Shown here: positions 1 through 8,880 of the stretch, piece after piece
How positions within the stretch are numbered: position 1 is the stretch's first letter
Layout: each line of letters begins with the position of its first letter
Source of the DNA: UBA3206 sp963623875
GTDB lineage: Bacteria; Bacillota_I; Bacilli_A; Acholeplasmatales; Anaeroplasmataceae
DNA length: 39,493 nucleotides
Assembly: GCA_963623875.1 (NCBI GenBank)
Contig: CAVFNL010000044.1
Location: forward strand, 1-39,493
Direction of reading: 5' to 3'
The notes under the pieces: generated by a model
The model's input: the letters and a program-made list of their open reading frames with translations, nothing else
Databases searched by the model: none
What the model was told of the DNA's origin: nothing
Position numbers and translations under genes: made by a program

Positions 1-58
1 GAAAGGAATTTATTAATAATTGATATAAACCCTATCAATATTAATAATACGTGATAAT

Positions 59-1849
59 GTGAATTTAGAACGATTAGTTTTATCTAAAGAAAAATTAAAT
101 AATGCCTTAAATGATAAACTTACATACAAAAATTATCACAAAAAGTATAAACTAGCTAAAATAGATGAAAAGATAAAATTTTTGAACAATAATACAGATG
201 GTAAATTTGAATCAAAAAAATCTAAATTTTATTTATTAAGTAAAGAATTTAATTTATGTAAATCTTTAAAAAGGTTAAAAAAATTAAAAAATAGAGGCGA
301 AGAAGAATACAAAGATCAAATAAATATACTTAATAATTATGTATCTAATCTTAATGATAAAGATTTTAAAACAGCTAAAAATGAATATGCACTTGATAAA
401 TCTAAATATAGAAGAAAGATGATCTTGACTGGTGATCTTCTAAAAACTATTTTAATTATATGTATGCCTATATTTATATATCAATTCTTTAATGCAATGT
501 ATACAGTAATTGATCAAATCATCTGTGCTAAAATTTCTACAACTGCCCAAAATGCAGTATCATCACTATCTCAAATAAAAAATACAATATCAGCCTTTGG
601 TGCAGGACTTGCGTCAGGTGGAGGGGTGCTTGTATCTAGACATTATGGAAAAGGAAATGTTGCAGCTGCACGTCATGCATCATCAAATTTATTTTCAATG
701 TCTCTTATTATATCAGGACTTTTAATGTTACTGCTTATACCACTTGCAGTACCTATTATGAAACTATGTCAAGTGGCTCCTGACTCTATTGCGATTGGAA
801 AAACTTATTTTAGATTACAACTATTTGAATTAGCATTTGTTTCACTTAATAATGTGTTCATAGGACTTGAAAAAGCGAAAGGTAATTCTAAAATAGCCCT
901 TTACTTAAATGTTTTAGTTATGACATTAAAACTAGTATTCACAATATTCTTTATTTATGGAATTGGACTAAAAGATATAAAATATGTTGAAATTGCGACT
1001 ATAATTGGTCAAGCAACTCTTACAACAATTGGCTTATTTAGGCTATTTAGTAAATCAAATATTTTAAGATTAAGTTTAAAGATGATGATACCAACTCTAG
1101 AATATGTAAAACCTATACTAATTTTATCTATTCCTATTTTCTTAGGTAAGTTTGTAATGAGCCTTGGAAAAGTTGTTGTAAATGGAATGTGCGGAAAGTA
1201 TTGGAATGATGTGACAGATGGACTTATTGTAGGAACACTTGGAGTTTCGAATAATATGTCAGGTCTTGTAACATCTCCTACAAATTCATTTGAAGAAGGA
1301 GAATCTTCAATTGTATCTCAAAATGTTGGTGCTAAAAATATGAAGAGAGCACTAAAAGTATTTTGGAGAACTTTAATATTATCTACTGTAATTTCTGTTT
1401 TAGGTTATGTATTAATGAGATTTGTTTTAATAAATCAATTAACAGAATTATTTACATCGGCTGATGAAAAATCTGAAACATATAAACAAATGGTTAGGGA
1501 CATCTTTGTTTGGGATTCACTATCTATTCCAGCTCTCGGAATATGTGCGGCTGTTTTAGGGCTTCTATATGGATTTGGACAAACCGGATTATCTACTATC
1601 CTAAACTTATCAAGAATAGGTTCTAGAATTATTATGCTTTTCGCATTACATAAATTTTTCCCTAATCTTGAACCTACATTTTGCGCAGGACTATCAATGG
1701 GAATATCAAATACTATAATACTAGTACTATCATTTATATTTTTAGCTATATTCTTATTTAAAATTAAAAGGCATGGCTATAAAGGAATGTATTTTAGTGA
1801 CCCTGAACCTGAATTTAGAGAAATTGATTTAAATAAAGAGGAAAAATAA
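59..1849 (+). CDS. MATE family efflux transporter with N-terminal extension
   Basis: Membrane antiporter of the MATE (MatE) family, expected to export drugs or metabolites using an ion gradient. From about residue 121 the protein reads as a standard MATE N-terminus (MILTGDLLKTILIICMP), followed by about twelve hydrophobic segments to residue 575 and a short charged tail. The first 120 residues are extra: hydrophilic, rich in Lys, Asn and Asp, with no membrane segment, and probably cytoplasmic and helical. The only in-frame start after the upstream stops is GTG, and I see no ribosome site before it. ATG at 419 would give a 476-residue protein of normal MATE length, but it has only a weak GAAGAAAG ahead of it. 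The extension has no stop codons and a normal codon pattern, so it is probably translated. Family assignment is sure; substrate and start are not. Confidence 0.85.
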   Translation: MNLERLVLSKEKLNNALNDKLTYKNYHKKYKLAKIDEKIKFLNNNTDGKFESKKSKFYLLSKEFNLCKSLKRLKKLKNRGEEEYKDQINILNNYVSNLNDKDFKTAKNEYALDKSKYRRKMILTGDLLKTILIICMPIFIYQFFNAMYTVIDQIICAKISTTAQNAVSSLSQIKNTISAFGAGLASGGGVLVSRHYGKGNVAAARHASSNLFSMSLIISGLLMLLLIPLAVPIMKLCQVAPDSIAIGKTYFRLQLFELAFVSLNNVFIGLEKAKGNSKIALYLNVLVMTLKLVFTIFFIYGIGLKDIKYVEIATIIGQATLTTIGLFRLFSKSNILRLSLKMMIPTLEYVKPILILSIPIFLGKFVMSLGKVVVNGMCGKYWNDVTDGLIVGTLGVSNNMSGLVTSPTNSFEEGESSIVSQNVGAKNMKRALKVFWRTLILSTVISVLGYVLMRFVLINQLTELFTSADEKSETYKQMVRDIFVWDSLSIPALGICAAVLGLLYGFGQTGLSTILNLSRIGSRIIMLFALHKFFPNLEPTFCAGLSMGISNTIILVLSFIFLAIFLFKIKRHGYKGMYFSDPEPEFREIDLNKEEK

Positions 1850-1861
1850 ATTTATAAAATG

Positions 1862-1892
1862 CACCATACAATAATTTTGTTTGGTGTTTTTT
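1862..1892 (+). terminator. Rho-independent terminator after the MATE gene
   Basis: CACCATACAA pairs with TTGTTTGGTG (9 of 10 positions) around a short AT loop, followed by six T. It lies 13 bases after the stop codon. Confidence 0.8.
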
Positions 1893-1917
1893 GTTCGCAT
1901 TTGTGAAATTGTAATCA

Positions 1918-1946
1918 TTGTAAAAATATGAAAAATATTGTAGAAT
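1918..1946 (+). promoter_or_regulatory. Sigma-A-type promoter for the lepA operon
   Basis: TTGTAA and TAGAAT separated by exactly 17 bases, placed after the terminator of the MATE gene and about 30 bases before the lepA start. Confidence 0.7.
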
Positions 1947-1977
1947 AAATATAAATGTTTAAAGGAGCTTGATTACT

Positions 1978-3810
1978 TTGAAAGATTTAAACAAAGAAGA
2001 ATTATTAAAACGACAAAGAAGTATTAGGAACTTTTGTATAGTTGCGCATATTGATCATGGGAAAACTACTCTTTCTGATAGAATTATTGAACTTTGCGAA
2101 AGCATTGATCCAAGAGAAATGCAAGATCAAATGCTTGATTCAATGGAATTAGAGCGTGAAAGAGGAATTACTATTAAATTAAACGCTATTTCGCTTAAAT
2201 ATAAAGCACTTGATGGATTTGAATACATTTTTCATTTAATAGATACTCCAGGTCATGTTGACTTTACCTATGAAGTATCTCGTTCACTTGCGGCATGTGA
2301 AGGAGCAATCCTTGTAGTTGACGCAACGCAAGGTGTTGAAGCTCAAACACTTGCGAATGTTTATCTTGCATTAGATAATGATCTTGAAATATTACCTTTA
2401 ATTAATAAAATAGATTTACCATCAGCTCATGCTGAAGAAGTAAGAAAAGAAATTGAAGATGTAATAGGTATTCCTGCGGATGAAGCTGTTCTTGCGTCTG
2501 CAAAACAAGGAATAGGAATTAGAGATATTCTTGAAATGGTTGTGAAGAAAGTTCCATCTCCTAAAGGAGACCCACTAGGACCTGTTCAAGCCTTAATTTT
2601 TGATAGTGCATTTGATCCGTATAGAGGAGTTATTGTATTAGTTCGTGTTAAATCAGGTACAATAAAAGTTGGAGATACAATTGAATTTAATGCATCGAAG
2701 ACAAAATATCAAGTAGTAGAACTTGGAGTAAGAACTCCAAAAGAAATGACTGTTGAATACCTTACTGCAGGTGATGTAGGTTATATTACCGCATCTATTA
2801 AAGATATTAATAATGTATCTGTTGGAGATACTATTACGACAGTTGAAAATCACTCGGATGAAGTCCTTGCAGGATATCGTAAACTAAACCCTATGGTTTT
2901 CTGTGGACTATATCCTATTGATACTAAACAATATCCTGATTTAAGAGACGCTTTAGATAAATTAAAATTAAGTGACGCATCATTAATCTATGAACCCGAA
3001 TCATCACAAGCATTAGGATTTGGATTTAGAACAGGATTTTTAGGACTTCTTCATATGGATATTATAAGAGAGAGAATTTCACGTGAATTTAATATTGAAT
3101 TAATCGCTACTGCGCCATCTGTAAGATATCATGTAAATCTTACAAATGGGGAAATGATTGAAATATCAAACCCAGCTGAGCTTCCAGCACCAAATAGCAT
3201 TATATCTATTGAAGAACCTTATGTTACTGCGACTATAATTTCTCCTTCAGAATATGTTGGCGCAATTATGGAATTATGTCAAAAAAAGAGAGGAACATTC
3301 ATTGATATGAAATATCTTGAAGAAACAAGGGTTTCAATTCACTATGATATGCCGCTTCTTGAAATAGTATATGATTTCTTTGATAAATTAAAATCTTATA
3401 CAAAAGGTTATGCATCACTAGATTATGAAATTGGGGAATATAAAGAATCTAAACTTGTAAAAATGGATATTATGCTTAACGGTGAAACTGTTGATGCATT
3501 ATCAATGATTGTCCATAAAGATTTTGCATACCCAAGAGGAAAAGCAATGGTAGAAAAACTTAAGGAATTAATTCCACGTCAATTATTCGAAGTGCCAGTT
3601 CAAGCAGTAATAGGAAATAAAGTAATTGCACGTTCTGATATCAAAGCTATGAGAAAAGATGTTCTTGCCAAATGTTATGGTGGAGATATTTCACGTAAGA
3701 AAAAATTATTAGAGAAACAAAAAGAAGGAAAAAAGAAAATGAAGGCAATTGGTTCTGTAGAAGTACCACAAGAAGCCTTCCTTGCAGTACTAAAAACAGA
3801 CGAGGAGTAA
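1978..3810 (+). CDS. lepA: Elongation factor 4 (LepA), ribosomal back-translocase GTPase
   Basis: Translational GTPase acting on the ribosome, thought to help stalled or mis-translocated complexes and initiation. GTPase motifs are in order near the N-terminus: AHIDHGKTT (P-loop), DTPGH, NKID and SAK. Domains II, III and V follow, and the LepA-specific C-terminal domain ends in KEGKKKMKAIGSVEVPQEAF, which separates it from EF-G. Length (611 codons with stop) matches the family. The start is TTG at 1978: AAAGGAG at 1961-1967 lies ten bases before it, whereas the TTG at 1969 almost touches the ribosome site. The resulting N-terminus (MKDLNKEELLKRQRSIRNF) fits LepA. First gene of a five-gene operon with 3-11 base spacings or one-base overlaps. 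Confidence 0.97.
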   Translation: MKDLNKEELLKRQRSIRNFCIVAHIDHGKTTLSDRIIELCESIDPREMQDQMLDSMELERERGITIKLNAISLKYKALDGFEYIFHLIDTPGHVDFTYEVSRSLAACEGAILVVDATQGVEAQTLANVYLALDNDLEILPLINKIDLPSAHAEEVRKEIEDVIGIPADEAVLASAKQGIGIRDILEMVVKKVPSPKGDPLGPVQALIFDSAFDPYRGVIVLVRVKSGTIKVGDTIEFNASKTKYQVVELGVRTPKEMTVEYLTAGDVGYITASIKDINNVSVGDTITTVENHSDEVLAGYRKLNPMVFCGLYPIDTKQYPDLRDALDKLKLSDASLIYEPESSQALGFGFRTGFLGLLHMDIIRERISREFNIELIATAPSVRYHVNLTNGEMIEISNPAELPAPNSIISIEEPYVTATIISPSEYVGAIMELCQKKRGTFIDMKYLEETRVSIHYDMPLLEIVYDFFDKLKSYTKGYASLDYEIGEYKESKLVKMDIMLNGETVDALSMIVHKDFAYPRGKAMVEKLKELIPRQLFEVPVQAVIGNKVIARSDIKAMRKDVLAKCYGGDISRKKKLLEKQKEGKKKMKAIGSVEVPQEAFLAVLKTDEE

Positions 3811-3813
3811 TGT

Positions 3814-4656
3814 ATGGAAAAGGTTGTATTTATGTATGATTTTGATAAAACTCTTTGCGATAGAGATATGCAGGAATATGAATTTATCCCTAATATGAAA
3901 CTATCAGCTAATGAGTTTTGGACTGAAACAAGTAAAGAGAGTTTAAATCCAGGGAATAATATTGAAAAAATATTAGCTTATATGTACACAATGATGAAAT
4001 ATTCTAAAAGAAATAATATTAATCTTACAAGAGAATATTTAAATTCATGTGGTGATAAGGTAAAACTATTTGAAGGAGTTAAGGATTTTTTCGTACGAAT
4101 TAATCAAATGGCTAATAGTTTTGGCTTTGAAGCTGAACATTATATTATTTCATCAGGTTTAAAAGAAATTATTATAGGTACACCTATTGCAAAATATTTT
4201 AAAGGAATTTACGCATGTGAATTTCATTACGACAAAGATGGTATCGCAGATTTTCCATCTTACGTTGTAAATTACACAATGAAAACACAATTTTTATTTA
4301 GAATATCTAAAGGAGCATTTGATTTAAATGATGAAGTTAAATTAAATGATAAAATAAAAAAAGAAGATAGATATGTTAAATTTGAAAATATGATTTATTT
4401 TGGTGATGGTTTAACAGATGTTCCATGTATGAAACTTGTGCGTGAAAACGGTGGTTGTGCAATTGCTATTTATCAAAAAGAAAAAGATAGTATTGCAAAA
4501 AAACTTTTAAAAGATGATAGAGTAGATTTTATTGCAGAAGCTAATTATTCTGAAAATTCTATACTTGACACTATAATTAGAAGGGTATTTGCAAGAATGG
4601 TTGCGCTAAAGAATTTTAATGATTTAAAGAATGCTCAATTAAAGGAGGTAGAATAA
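3814..4656 (+). CDS. HAD-superfamily phosphatase (SerB-like)
   Basis: Cytosolic haloacid dehalogenase-type phosphohydrolase of the HAD/SerB-like group. Motif I is DFDKTL near residues 9-14 (nucleophile and acid Asp), motif II is ISSG, and motif IV is FGDGLTDVPCM, the Mg-binding GDGxTD. An alpha-helical cap of roughly 100 residues lies between motifs I and II. At 280 residues it is longer than SerB (about 210-225), so phosphoserine need not be the substrate. The ribosome site GAGGAG overlaps the lepA stop, and the stop codon overlaps the next ATG by one base, so it is translationally coupled to the phosphohexomutase; a sugar-phosphate substrate is possible but is only inferred from context. 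Confidence 0.85.
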   Translation: MEKVVFMYDFDKTLCDRDMQEYEFIPNMKLSANEFWTETSKESLNPGNNIEKILAYMYTMMKYSKRNNINLTREYLNSCGDKVKLFEGVKDFFVRINQMANSFGFEAEHYIISSGLKEIIIGTPIAKYFKGIYACEFHYDKDGIADFPSYVVNYTMKTQFLFRISKGAFDLNDEVKLNDKIKKEDRYVKFENMIYFGDGLTDVPCMKLVRENGGCAIAIYQKEKDSIAKKLLKDDRVDFIAEANYSENSILDTIIRRVFARMVALKNFNDLKNAQLKEVE

Positions 4657-6356
4657 TGGATTATAAAGAAAAAGCTGCCTACTGGTTAGGTTGTTATGGC
4701 TTAGATAAGAAAATGAAAATCCAAATTCAAAATATGTCGGATGATGAGTTAAGAGAAGCTTTTACAAATGATTTAGAATTTGGAACTGCGGGAATTAGAG
4801 GCATTATGGGGCCAGGTAGCGCAAGATTAAATATTTATAACGTTAGAAAAGCTACCTTAGGATATGGAAGATATTTAATTAAACATGTTTCAAAAGCCAT
4901 AAAAAGAGGTGTTGCGATTTCTTATGACAATAGACATATGTCAAGAGAATTTGCTAATGAAGCTGCGCATGTTTTAACATCTTTAGGTTTTAAAAAGATA
5001 TTTGTATACAATCAGTTAAGACCTACTCCACAACTATCATGGACAGTTCGTCATTATAATTGTGCTGGAGGAATTATGATTACCGCATCACATAATCCAA
5101 AAGAATATAATGGATATAAAGTCTATAATGAAACTGGTTGCCAAATATCTGTGTCTGAAGCAAAACTTATTACAGAAGAAATAAATAATGTAGATTCAAT
5201 CTTTACTATTAAAGTATCAGAAGGTTGGAAAAATGTTCATTACATTTATGATGAGCTTGATGGAGAATACCTTAATGATATATCTACAATAAGATTAAAT
5301 CCAAATGTAAAAAAAGATTTTAAGATTACATATACACCACTTCACGGCACAGGTTCAGTATATATTCCTAGATTTTTAACTGATATGGGGTATGATATAA
5401 ATCCTATTAAGGCCCAAATGATTGTTGATCCTGATTTTTCTTATGCTGAATCATCAAATCCTGAAAACAAAGAAGCTTTTACAAAATCAATAAAATATGG
5501 TTCTGAGATTGGAGCTAAACTTCTTTTAGCATCGGACCCAGATGCGGATAGACTTGGTTGTGGTGTTTTACACAATGGTAAATATAGACTTCTTTCAGGA
5601 AATGAAATGGCAACTATTTTGTTTAATTATATTTGTGAAAATAAGAAGAAGTTAAATCCAAAATGGCCTAAGAAAGCTTATATGGTCACAACTATAGTAT
5701 CTTCTAAGATGGCAACTAAGATTGCATCTTCGTATGGAGTTAAAACATATGATGTTTTAACAGGTTTTAAATTCATTGCAGGTGAAATCGAACGCCATAA
5801 AAGACAAGAATTCATCTTTGGATATGAGGAATCTTACGGATGTCTTATAAAACCATGTGTAAGAGATAAAGATAGTGCTCAAGCTTGCCTTCTTTTATGT
5901 GAGGCTTGTGCATATTATCTAGAAAAAGGACAAGATTTAGTTGAAGTTCTAGAAGACTTATATAAAAAATATGGATATTATATCGATACAATAGATAATC
6001 TTTATTTCGAAGGGCTTGAAGGCAAAAAGAAAATGAATGATATAATGGATAAGTTTAGAAATGATAAAAATATTCCATTTGAAGACTTTGAAGTAAAACG
6101 TATTGAAGATTATGAAATAGGTGTTGCATATAATAAAGATGGTAAAAAAGAAAAAATTAAATTACCTAAATCAAATGTACTTAAATATATATTTACAGAT
6201 GATTCATGGTTTGTACTTCGTCCATCTGGAACTGAACCTAAAATAAAAATATATACTGAAGCTATTACATCATCCTATGCTCAATCACAAGAATTATGTA
6301 ATAAGATGAGAAGCGAAGTATTAAAATATGTTAACGAAAATAATTTAGAAAGTTAA
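4656..6356 (+). CDS. pgcA: Alpha-D-phosphohexomutase (phosphoglucomutase/phosphomannomutase)
   Basis: Interconverts sugar 1- and 6-phosphates, probably glucose-1-P and glucose-6-P, feeding cell-envelope precursors and glycolysis. The four family signatures are present in order: TASHNPKEYNGYK with phosphoserine S145; the Mg loop DPDADRLG; the sugar-specificity loop GYEESYGC; and the phosphate-binding RPSGTEPKIKIY near the C-terminus. Its 566 residues match the PGM2/PgcA branch of about 570-580 residues rather than the shorter GlmM. Some members of this branch also act on pentose phosphates, which could supply the phosphopentomutase step that the deoC-deoD pair elsewhere in the window needs; this is inference. 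Perfect AAAGGAGG ribosome site inside the upstream gene. Confidence 0.9.
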   Translation: MDYKEKAAYWLGCYGLDKKMKIQIQNMSDDELREAFTNDLEFGTAGIRGIMGPGSARLNIYNVRKATLGYGRYLIKHVSKAIKRGVAISYDNRHMSREFANEAAHVLTSLGFKKIFVYNQLRPTPQLSWTVRHYNCAGGIMITASHNPKEYNGYKVYNETGCQISVSEAKLITEEINNVDSIFTIKVSEGWKNVHYIYDELDGEYLNDISTIRLNPNVKKDFKITYTPLHGTGSVYIPRFLTDMGYDINPIKAQMIVDPDFSYAESSNPENKEAFTKSIKYGSEIGAKLLLASDPDADRLGCGVLHNGKYRLLSGNEMATILFNYICENKKKLNPKWPKKAYMVTTIVSSKMATKIASSYGVKTYDVLTGFKFIAGEIERHKRQEFIFGYEESYGCLIKPCVRDKDSAQACLLLCEACAYYLEKGQDLVEVLEDLYKKYGYYIDTIDNLYFEGLEGKKKMNDIMDKFRNDKNIPFEDFEVKRIEDYEIGVAYNKDGKKEKIKLPKSNVLKYIFTDDSWFVLRPSGTEPKIKIYTEAITSSYAQSQELCNKMRSEVLKYVNENNLES

Positions 6357-6367
6357 AATGATTAGAT

Positions 6368-7030
6368 ATGGCTCAATTTAGAAAAAAAATCAAGGATTTA
6401 AATGTTAGAAAGGCAAATCTTTCTATGTTAAATAATGATGAATTAAAAAAATTATCAAGACTTAAATACTATGTAATAAAATATAATAGTGAAACGAAGT
6501 CTTTAGATACTAAAATTTTATATAAAACATTTAAAACTTCTACAAAAATTGTCTTGCTTGATACAGTAATATCATTTCAATATCATAAGAGTGTAAATTT
6601 TAAGCCATATTTTAGCTTGTATGTTCCAACTCTTTTTATTGATTATTGTAAGTATCAATATAAAAATACATTCCTTGCAAATTTAGATAGTATAACACTA
6701 GATGATACTAGAAAATTAAGTGATGATATCTATGATATTTTTAGTACTCAAAACAAGGCTTATAAAATGGAAGATTATAGAGAAATAAAGAAGTTTTATA
6801 ATATTACAAAAAAGTCATCATATAAGGATAGAATTAAAGCACTAGATGATTATACAAGAGACAAGGAATATAAACCATCATTTTATTTATGGCTTGCCTT
6901 AATGTATGATATTTCACCATTTATTCACTATATGGGAAAATCTATGCTTGAAACACCAAAAGGTAATAAAGAAAAGATATTCTTTATATATCCTGATAAA
7001 CATTCTAAAGAAGATATGGAGGATAAATAA
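6368..7030 (+). CDS. Unknown protein of the lepA-ppa operon
   Basis: I do not recognise this 220-residue protein. It is basic at the N-terminus, rich in Lys, Tyr and Asp, with no clear signal peptide, no metal-binding cysteine cluster and no nucleotide-binding motif. A mildly hydrophobic patch lies near residues 172-190 (FYLWLALMYDISPFIHYMG), which may be a buried helix rather than a membrane segment. It follows the mutase by eleven bases, and its stop overlaps the ppa start by one base, so it is expressed with ppa. Codon use matches the neighbours, so a real, vertically kept gene is likely. Confidence 0.75.
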   Translation: MAQFRKKIKDLNVRKANLSMLNNDELKKLSRLKYYVIKYNSETKSLDTKILYKTFKTSTKIVLLDTVISFQYHKSVNFKPYFSLYVPTLFIDYCKYQYKNTFLANLDSITLDDTRKLSDDIYDIFSTQNKAYKMEDYREIKKFYNITKKSSYKDRIKALDDYTRDKEYKPSFYLWLALMYDISPFIHYMGKSMLETPKGNKEKIFFIYPDKHSKEDMEDK

Positions 7031-7560
7031 TGAATTTATGGCATGATATTAATGATGAAAGAATTAAACCAAATGATTTCATGGCTTGTATTGAAATTTC
7101 TAAGGGTAGTAAAAACAAATATGAACTAGATAAAGAGACTGGTGCTTTAAAACTTGATAGAATTTTATATACCGCAACACATTATCCTGCAAATTATGGA
7201 TTTATTCCTCGTACTTTTGAAGATGATGGAGATCCATTAGATGTATTAGTATTATGTTCAGAAGATATTATTCCAGGAGCGTTAGTAGAATGTAGACCTA
7301 TAGGAGTTCTTATGATGAGTGATGATAAGGGACTTGATTCTAAAATAATCGCAGTACCTCTTTATGATCCTAATTATAATACATATAGTGATATAGTAGA
7401 TTTACCTAAGCATATTTTTGATGAAATAAAACATTTTTTTACATACTATAAAACTCTTGAAGGTAAGAGTGTTAAAGTAGAAAATATTGATAACAAAAAT
7501 AAGGCTTTAGAAGTTATTGAGCGTAGTAAAAAACTTTATAAGCAAAAATTTTTAAAGTAA
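7030..7560 (+). CDS. ppa: Soluble inorganic pyrophosphatase (family I)
   Basis: Hydrolyses pyrophosphate to two phosphates in the cytosol, pulling biosynthetic reactions forward. The active-site region is clear: YPANYGFIPRTFEDDGDPLDVLVL carries the DGDPxD metal ligands and the conserved Tyr, and further acidic residues follow near VPLYDPNY. The length of 176 residues is normal for bacterial family I enzymes and rules out the DHH-type family II enzyme (about 310 residues). It is the last gene of the lepA operon. No terminator stem is visible between it and ychF; the -35 box of the ychF promoter starts directly after its stop codon. Confidence 0.95.
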   Translation: MNLWHDINDERIKPNDFMACIEISKGSKNKYELDKETGALKLDRILYTATHYPANYGFIPRTFEDDGDPLDVLVLCSEDIIPGALVECRPIGVLMMSDDKGLDSKIIAVPLYDPNYNTYSDIVDLPKHIFDEIKHFFTYYKTLEGKSVKVENIDNKNKALEVIERSKKLYKQKFLK

Positions 7561-7588
7561 TTGAAAAAACTTAAATATAAAGTATAAT
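7561..7588 (+). promoter_or_regulatory. Sigma-A-type promoter for ychF
   Basis: TTGAAA, 16 bases, TATAAT, starting right after the ppa stop codon and about 28 bases before the ychF start. Near-consensus boxes. Confidence 0.75.
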
Positions 7589-7615
7589 AATTAATGGAAA
7601 AATGGAGTGATAAAA

Positions 7616-8716
7616 ATGGCTTTAACAGCTGGAATAGTAGGTCTTCCTAATGTTGGGAAATCTACACTTTTTAATGCGATAACAAAGGCAGGAGCACTTG
7701 CGGCTAACTATCCTTTCGCAACAATTGAACCTAATGTAGGTGTTGTAGAAGTACCTGATGAAAGACTTCTAAAATTAAATGAAATGTATAAACCTAAATC
7801 TTTAGTACATGCAATATGTGAATTTACAGATATTGCAGGACTTGTAAAAGGAGCTTCTAAAGGTGAAGGACTTGGAAACCAATTCCTTGGAAATATTAGA
7901 CAAGTAGATGCAATAGTTGAAGTTGTTCGTTGTTTTGATGATGATAATATAACTCATGTTGAAGGATCAGTAGACCCTGTACGTGACGTTGAAACTATCG
8001 GTATTGAACTTGCGCTTGCGGATTTAGAGGTAGTTCAAAATAGAATTTTAAAGATTGCAAAAAAAGCTCAATCAAAAATGGATAATGCAGAAGTTGAATT
8101 TGCAATATTAAAACGAATTGAAGAAGCTTTAATGAAAAATGAACCAGTAAGATCACTAGATCTTAATAAAGAAGAGTTAGAAATTATTAAAAATTATGGT
8201 TTCTTAACAGGTAAGAAAATTATGTATGTAGCAAATATGTCAGAGGCTGAAATTGGAAATCCTGAAGGTTGCAAATACTATGACGAACTTAAGGCTTATG
8301 CTTTAAAAGAGGGTTCTTTGGTGGTTCCTATTTCTGCTGAAATTGAAGCTGAAATTTCGGAATTATCCGATGAAGAAAAACCAATGTATTTAGAAGAACT
8401 TGGCATTCCTGAAGCAGGTCTTAATCGTTTAATAAGAGCAACTTATGATTTATTAGGACTTGCGACATACTTTACTGCAGGCGAAAAAGAAGTAAAAGCT
8501 TGGACATTTAAAAAAGGCATGACTGCCCCTGAATGTGCTGGTATTATTCATAGTGATTTCCAAAGAGGATTTATTAGAGCAGAAACAGTTTCATTTGATG
8601 ATCTTATTTCTCAAGGTTCTTATGTAAAATGTAGAGAAGCCGGGAAAATAAGACAAGAGGGAAAAGATTACGTCGTATCTGATGGCGACATAATGCTATT
8701 TAAATTCAATGTTTAA
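7616..8716 (+). CDS. ychF: YchF/OLA1 family redox-regulated ATPase
   Basis: Obg-family P-loop NTPase that prefers ATP and associates with ribosomes; linked to oxidative stress in other bacteria. MALTAGIVGLPNVGKST gives the family N-terminus and Walker A, DIAGLVKGASKGEGLGNQFL is switch II, and NMSE sits at the usual NKxD position, the change that makes YchF ATP-selective. The C-terminal TGS-like domain contains FFTAGEKEVKAW-type residues (here YFTAGEKEVKAW) and the ending DGDIMLFKFNV. Length of 366 residues is standard. The start is ATG at 7616: GGAG at 7604-7607 is eight bases away, while the in-frame GTG at 7607 lies on the ribosome site. Transcribed alone, between its promoter and a terminator. 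Confidence 0.96.
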   Translation: MALTAGIVGLPNVGKSTLFNAITKAGALAANYPFATIEPNVGVVEVPDERLLKLNEMYKPKSLVHAICEFTDIAGLVKGASKGEGLGNQFLGNIRQVDAIVEVVRCFDDDNITHVEGSVDPVRDVETIGIELALADLEVVQNRILKIAKKAQSKMDNAEVEFAILKRIEEALMKNEPVRSLDLNKEELEIIKNYGFLTGKKIMYVANMSEAEIGNPEGCKYYDELKAYALKEGSLVVPISAEIEAEISELSDEEKPMYLEELGIPEAGLNRLIRATYDLLGLATYFTAGEKEVKAWTFKKGMTAPECAGIIHSDFQRGFIRAETVSFDDLISQGSYVKCREAGKIRQEGKDYVVSDGDIMLFKFNV

Positions 8717-8721
8717 TGATT

Positions 8722-8751
8722 AAAGCGTATGATTTCATCATGCGCTTTTTT
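8722..8751 (+). terminator. Rho-independent terminator after ychF
   Basis: AAAGCGTATGAT pairs with ATCATGCGCTTT (one G-T wobble) around a three-base TTC loop, ending in a T run. Confidence 0.85.
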
Positions 8752-8822
8752 CTTTGAAAATGATATTAAAATTAAAAGATTAAATATAATATAAAAAAAG
8801 AAAAAATGAGTTAAAAATTTAA

Positions 8823-8851
8823 TTGTTTTTAAGCCTCTTTAATGATAGAAT
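8823..8851 (+). promoter_or_regulatory. Promoter of the jetABC-sepF operon
   Basis: TTGTTT, 17 bases, TAGAAT, with the extended -10 TGA directly before the -10 box. It lies 30 bases upstream of the jetA start. No operator-like repeat is visible around it, which suggests simple constitutive expression. Confidence 0.7.
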
Positions 8852-8880
8852 ATATTTAACATAAGGGAGTGAATTGCCTA

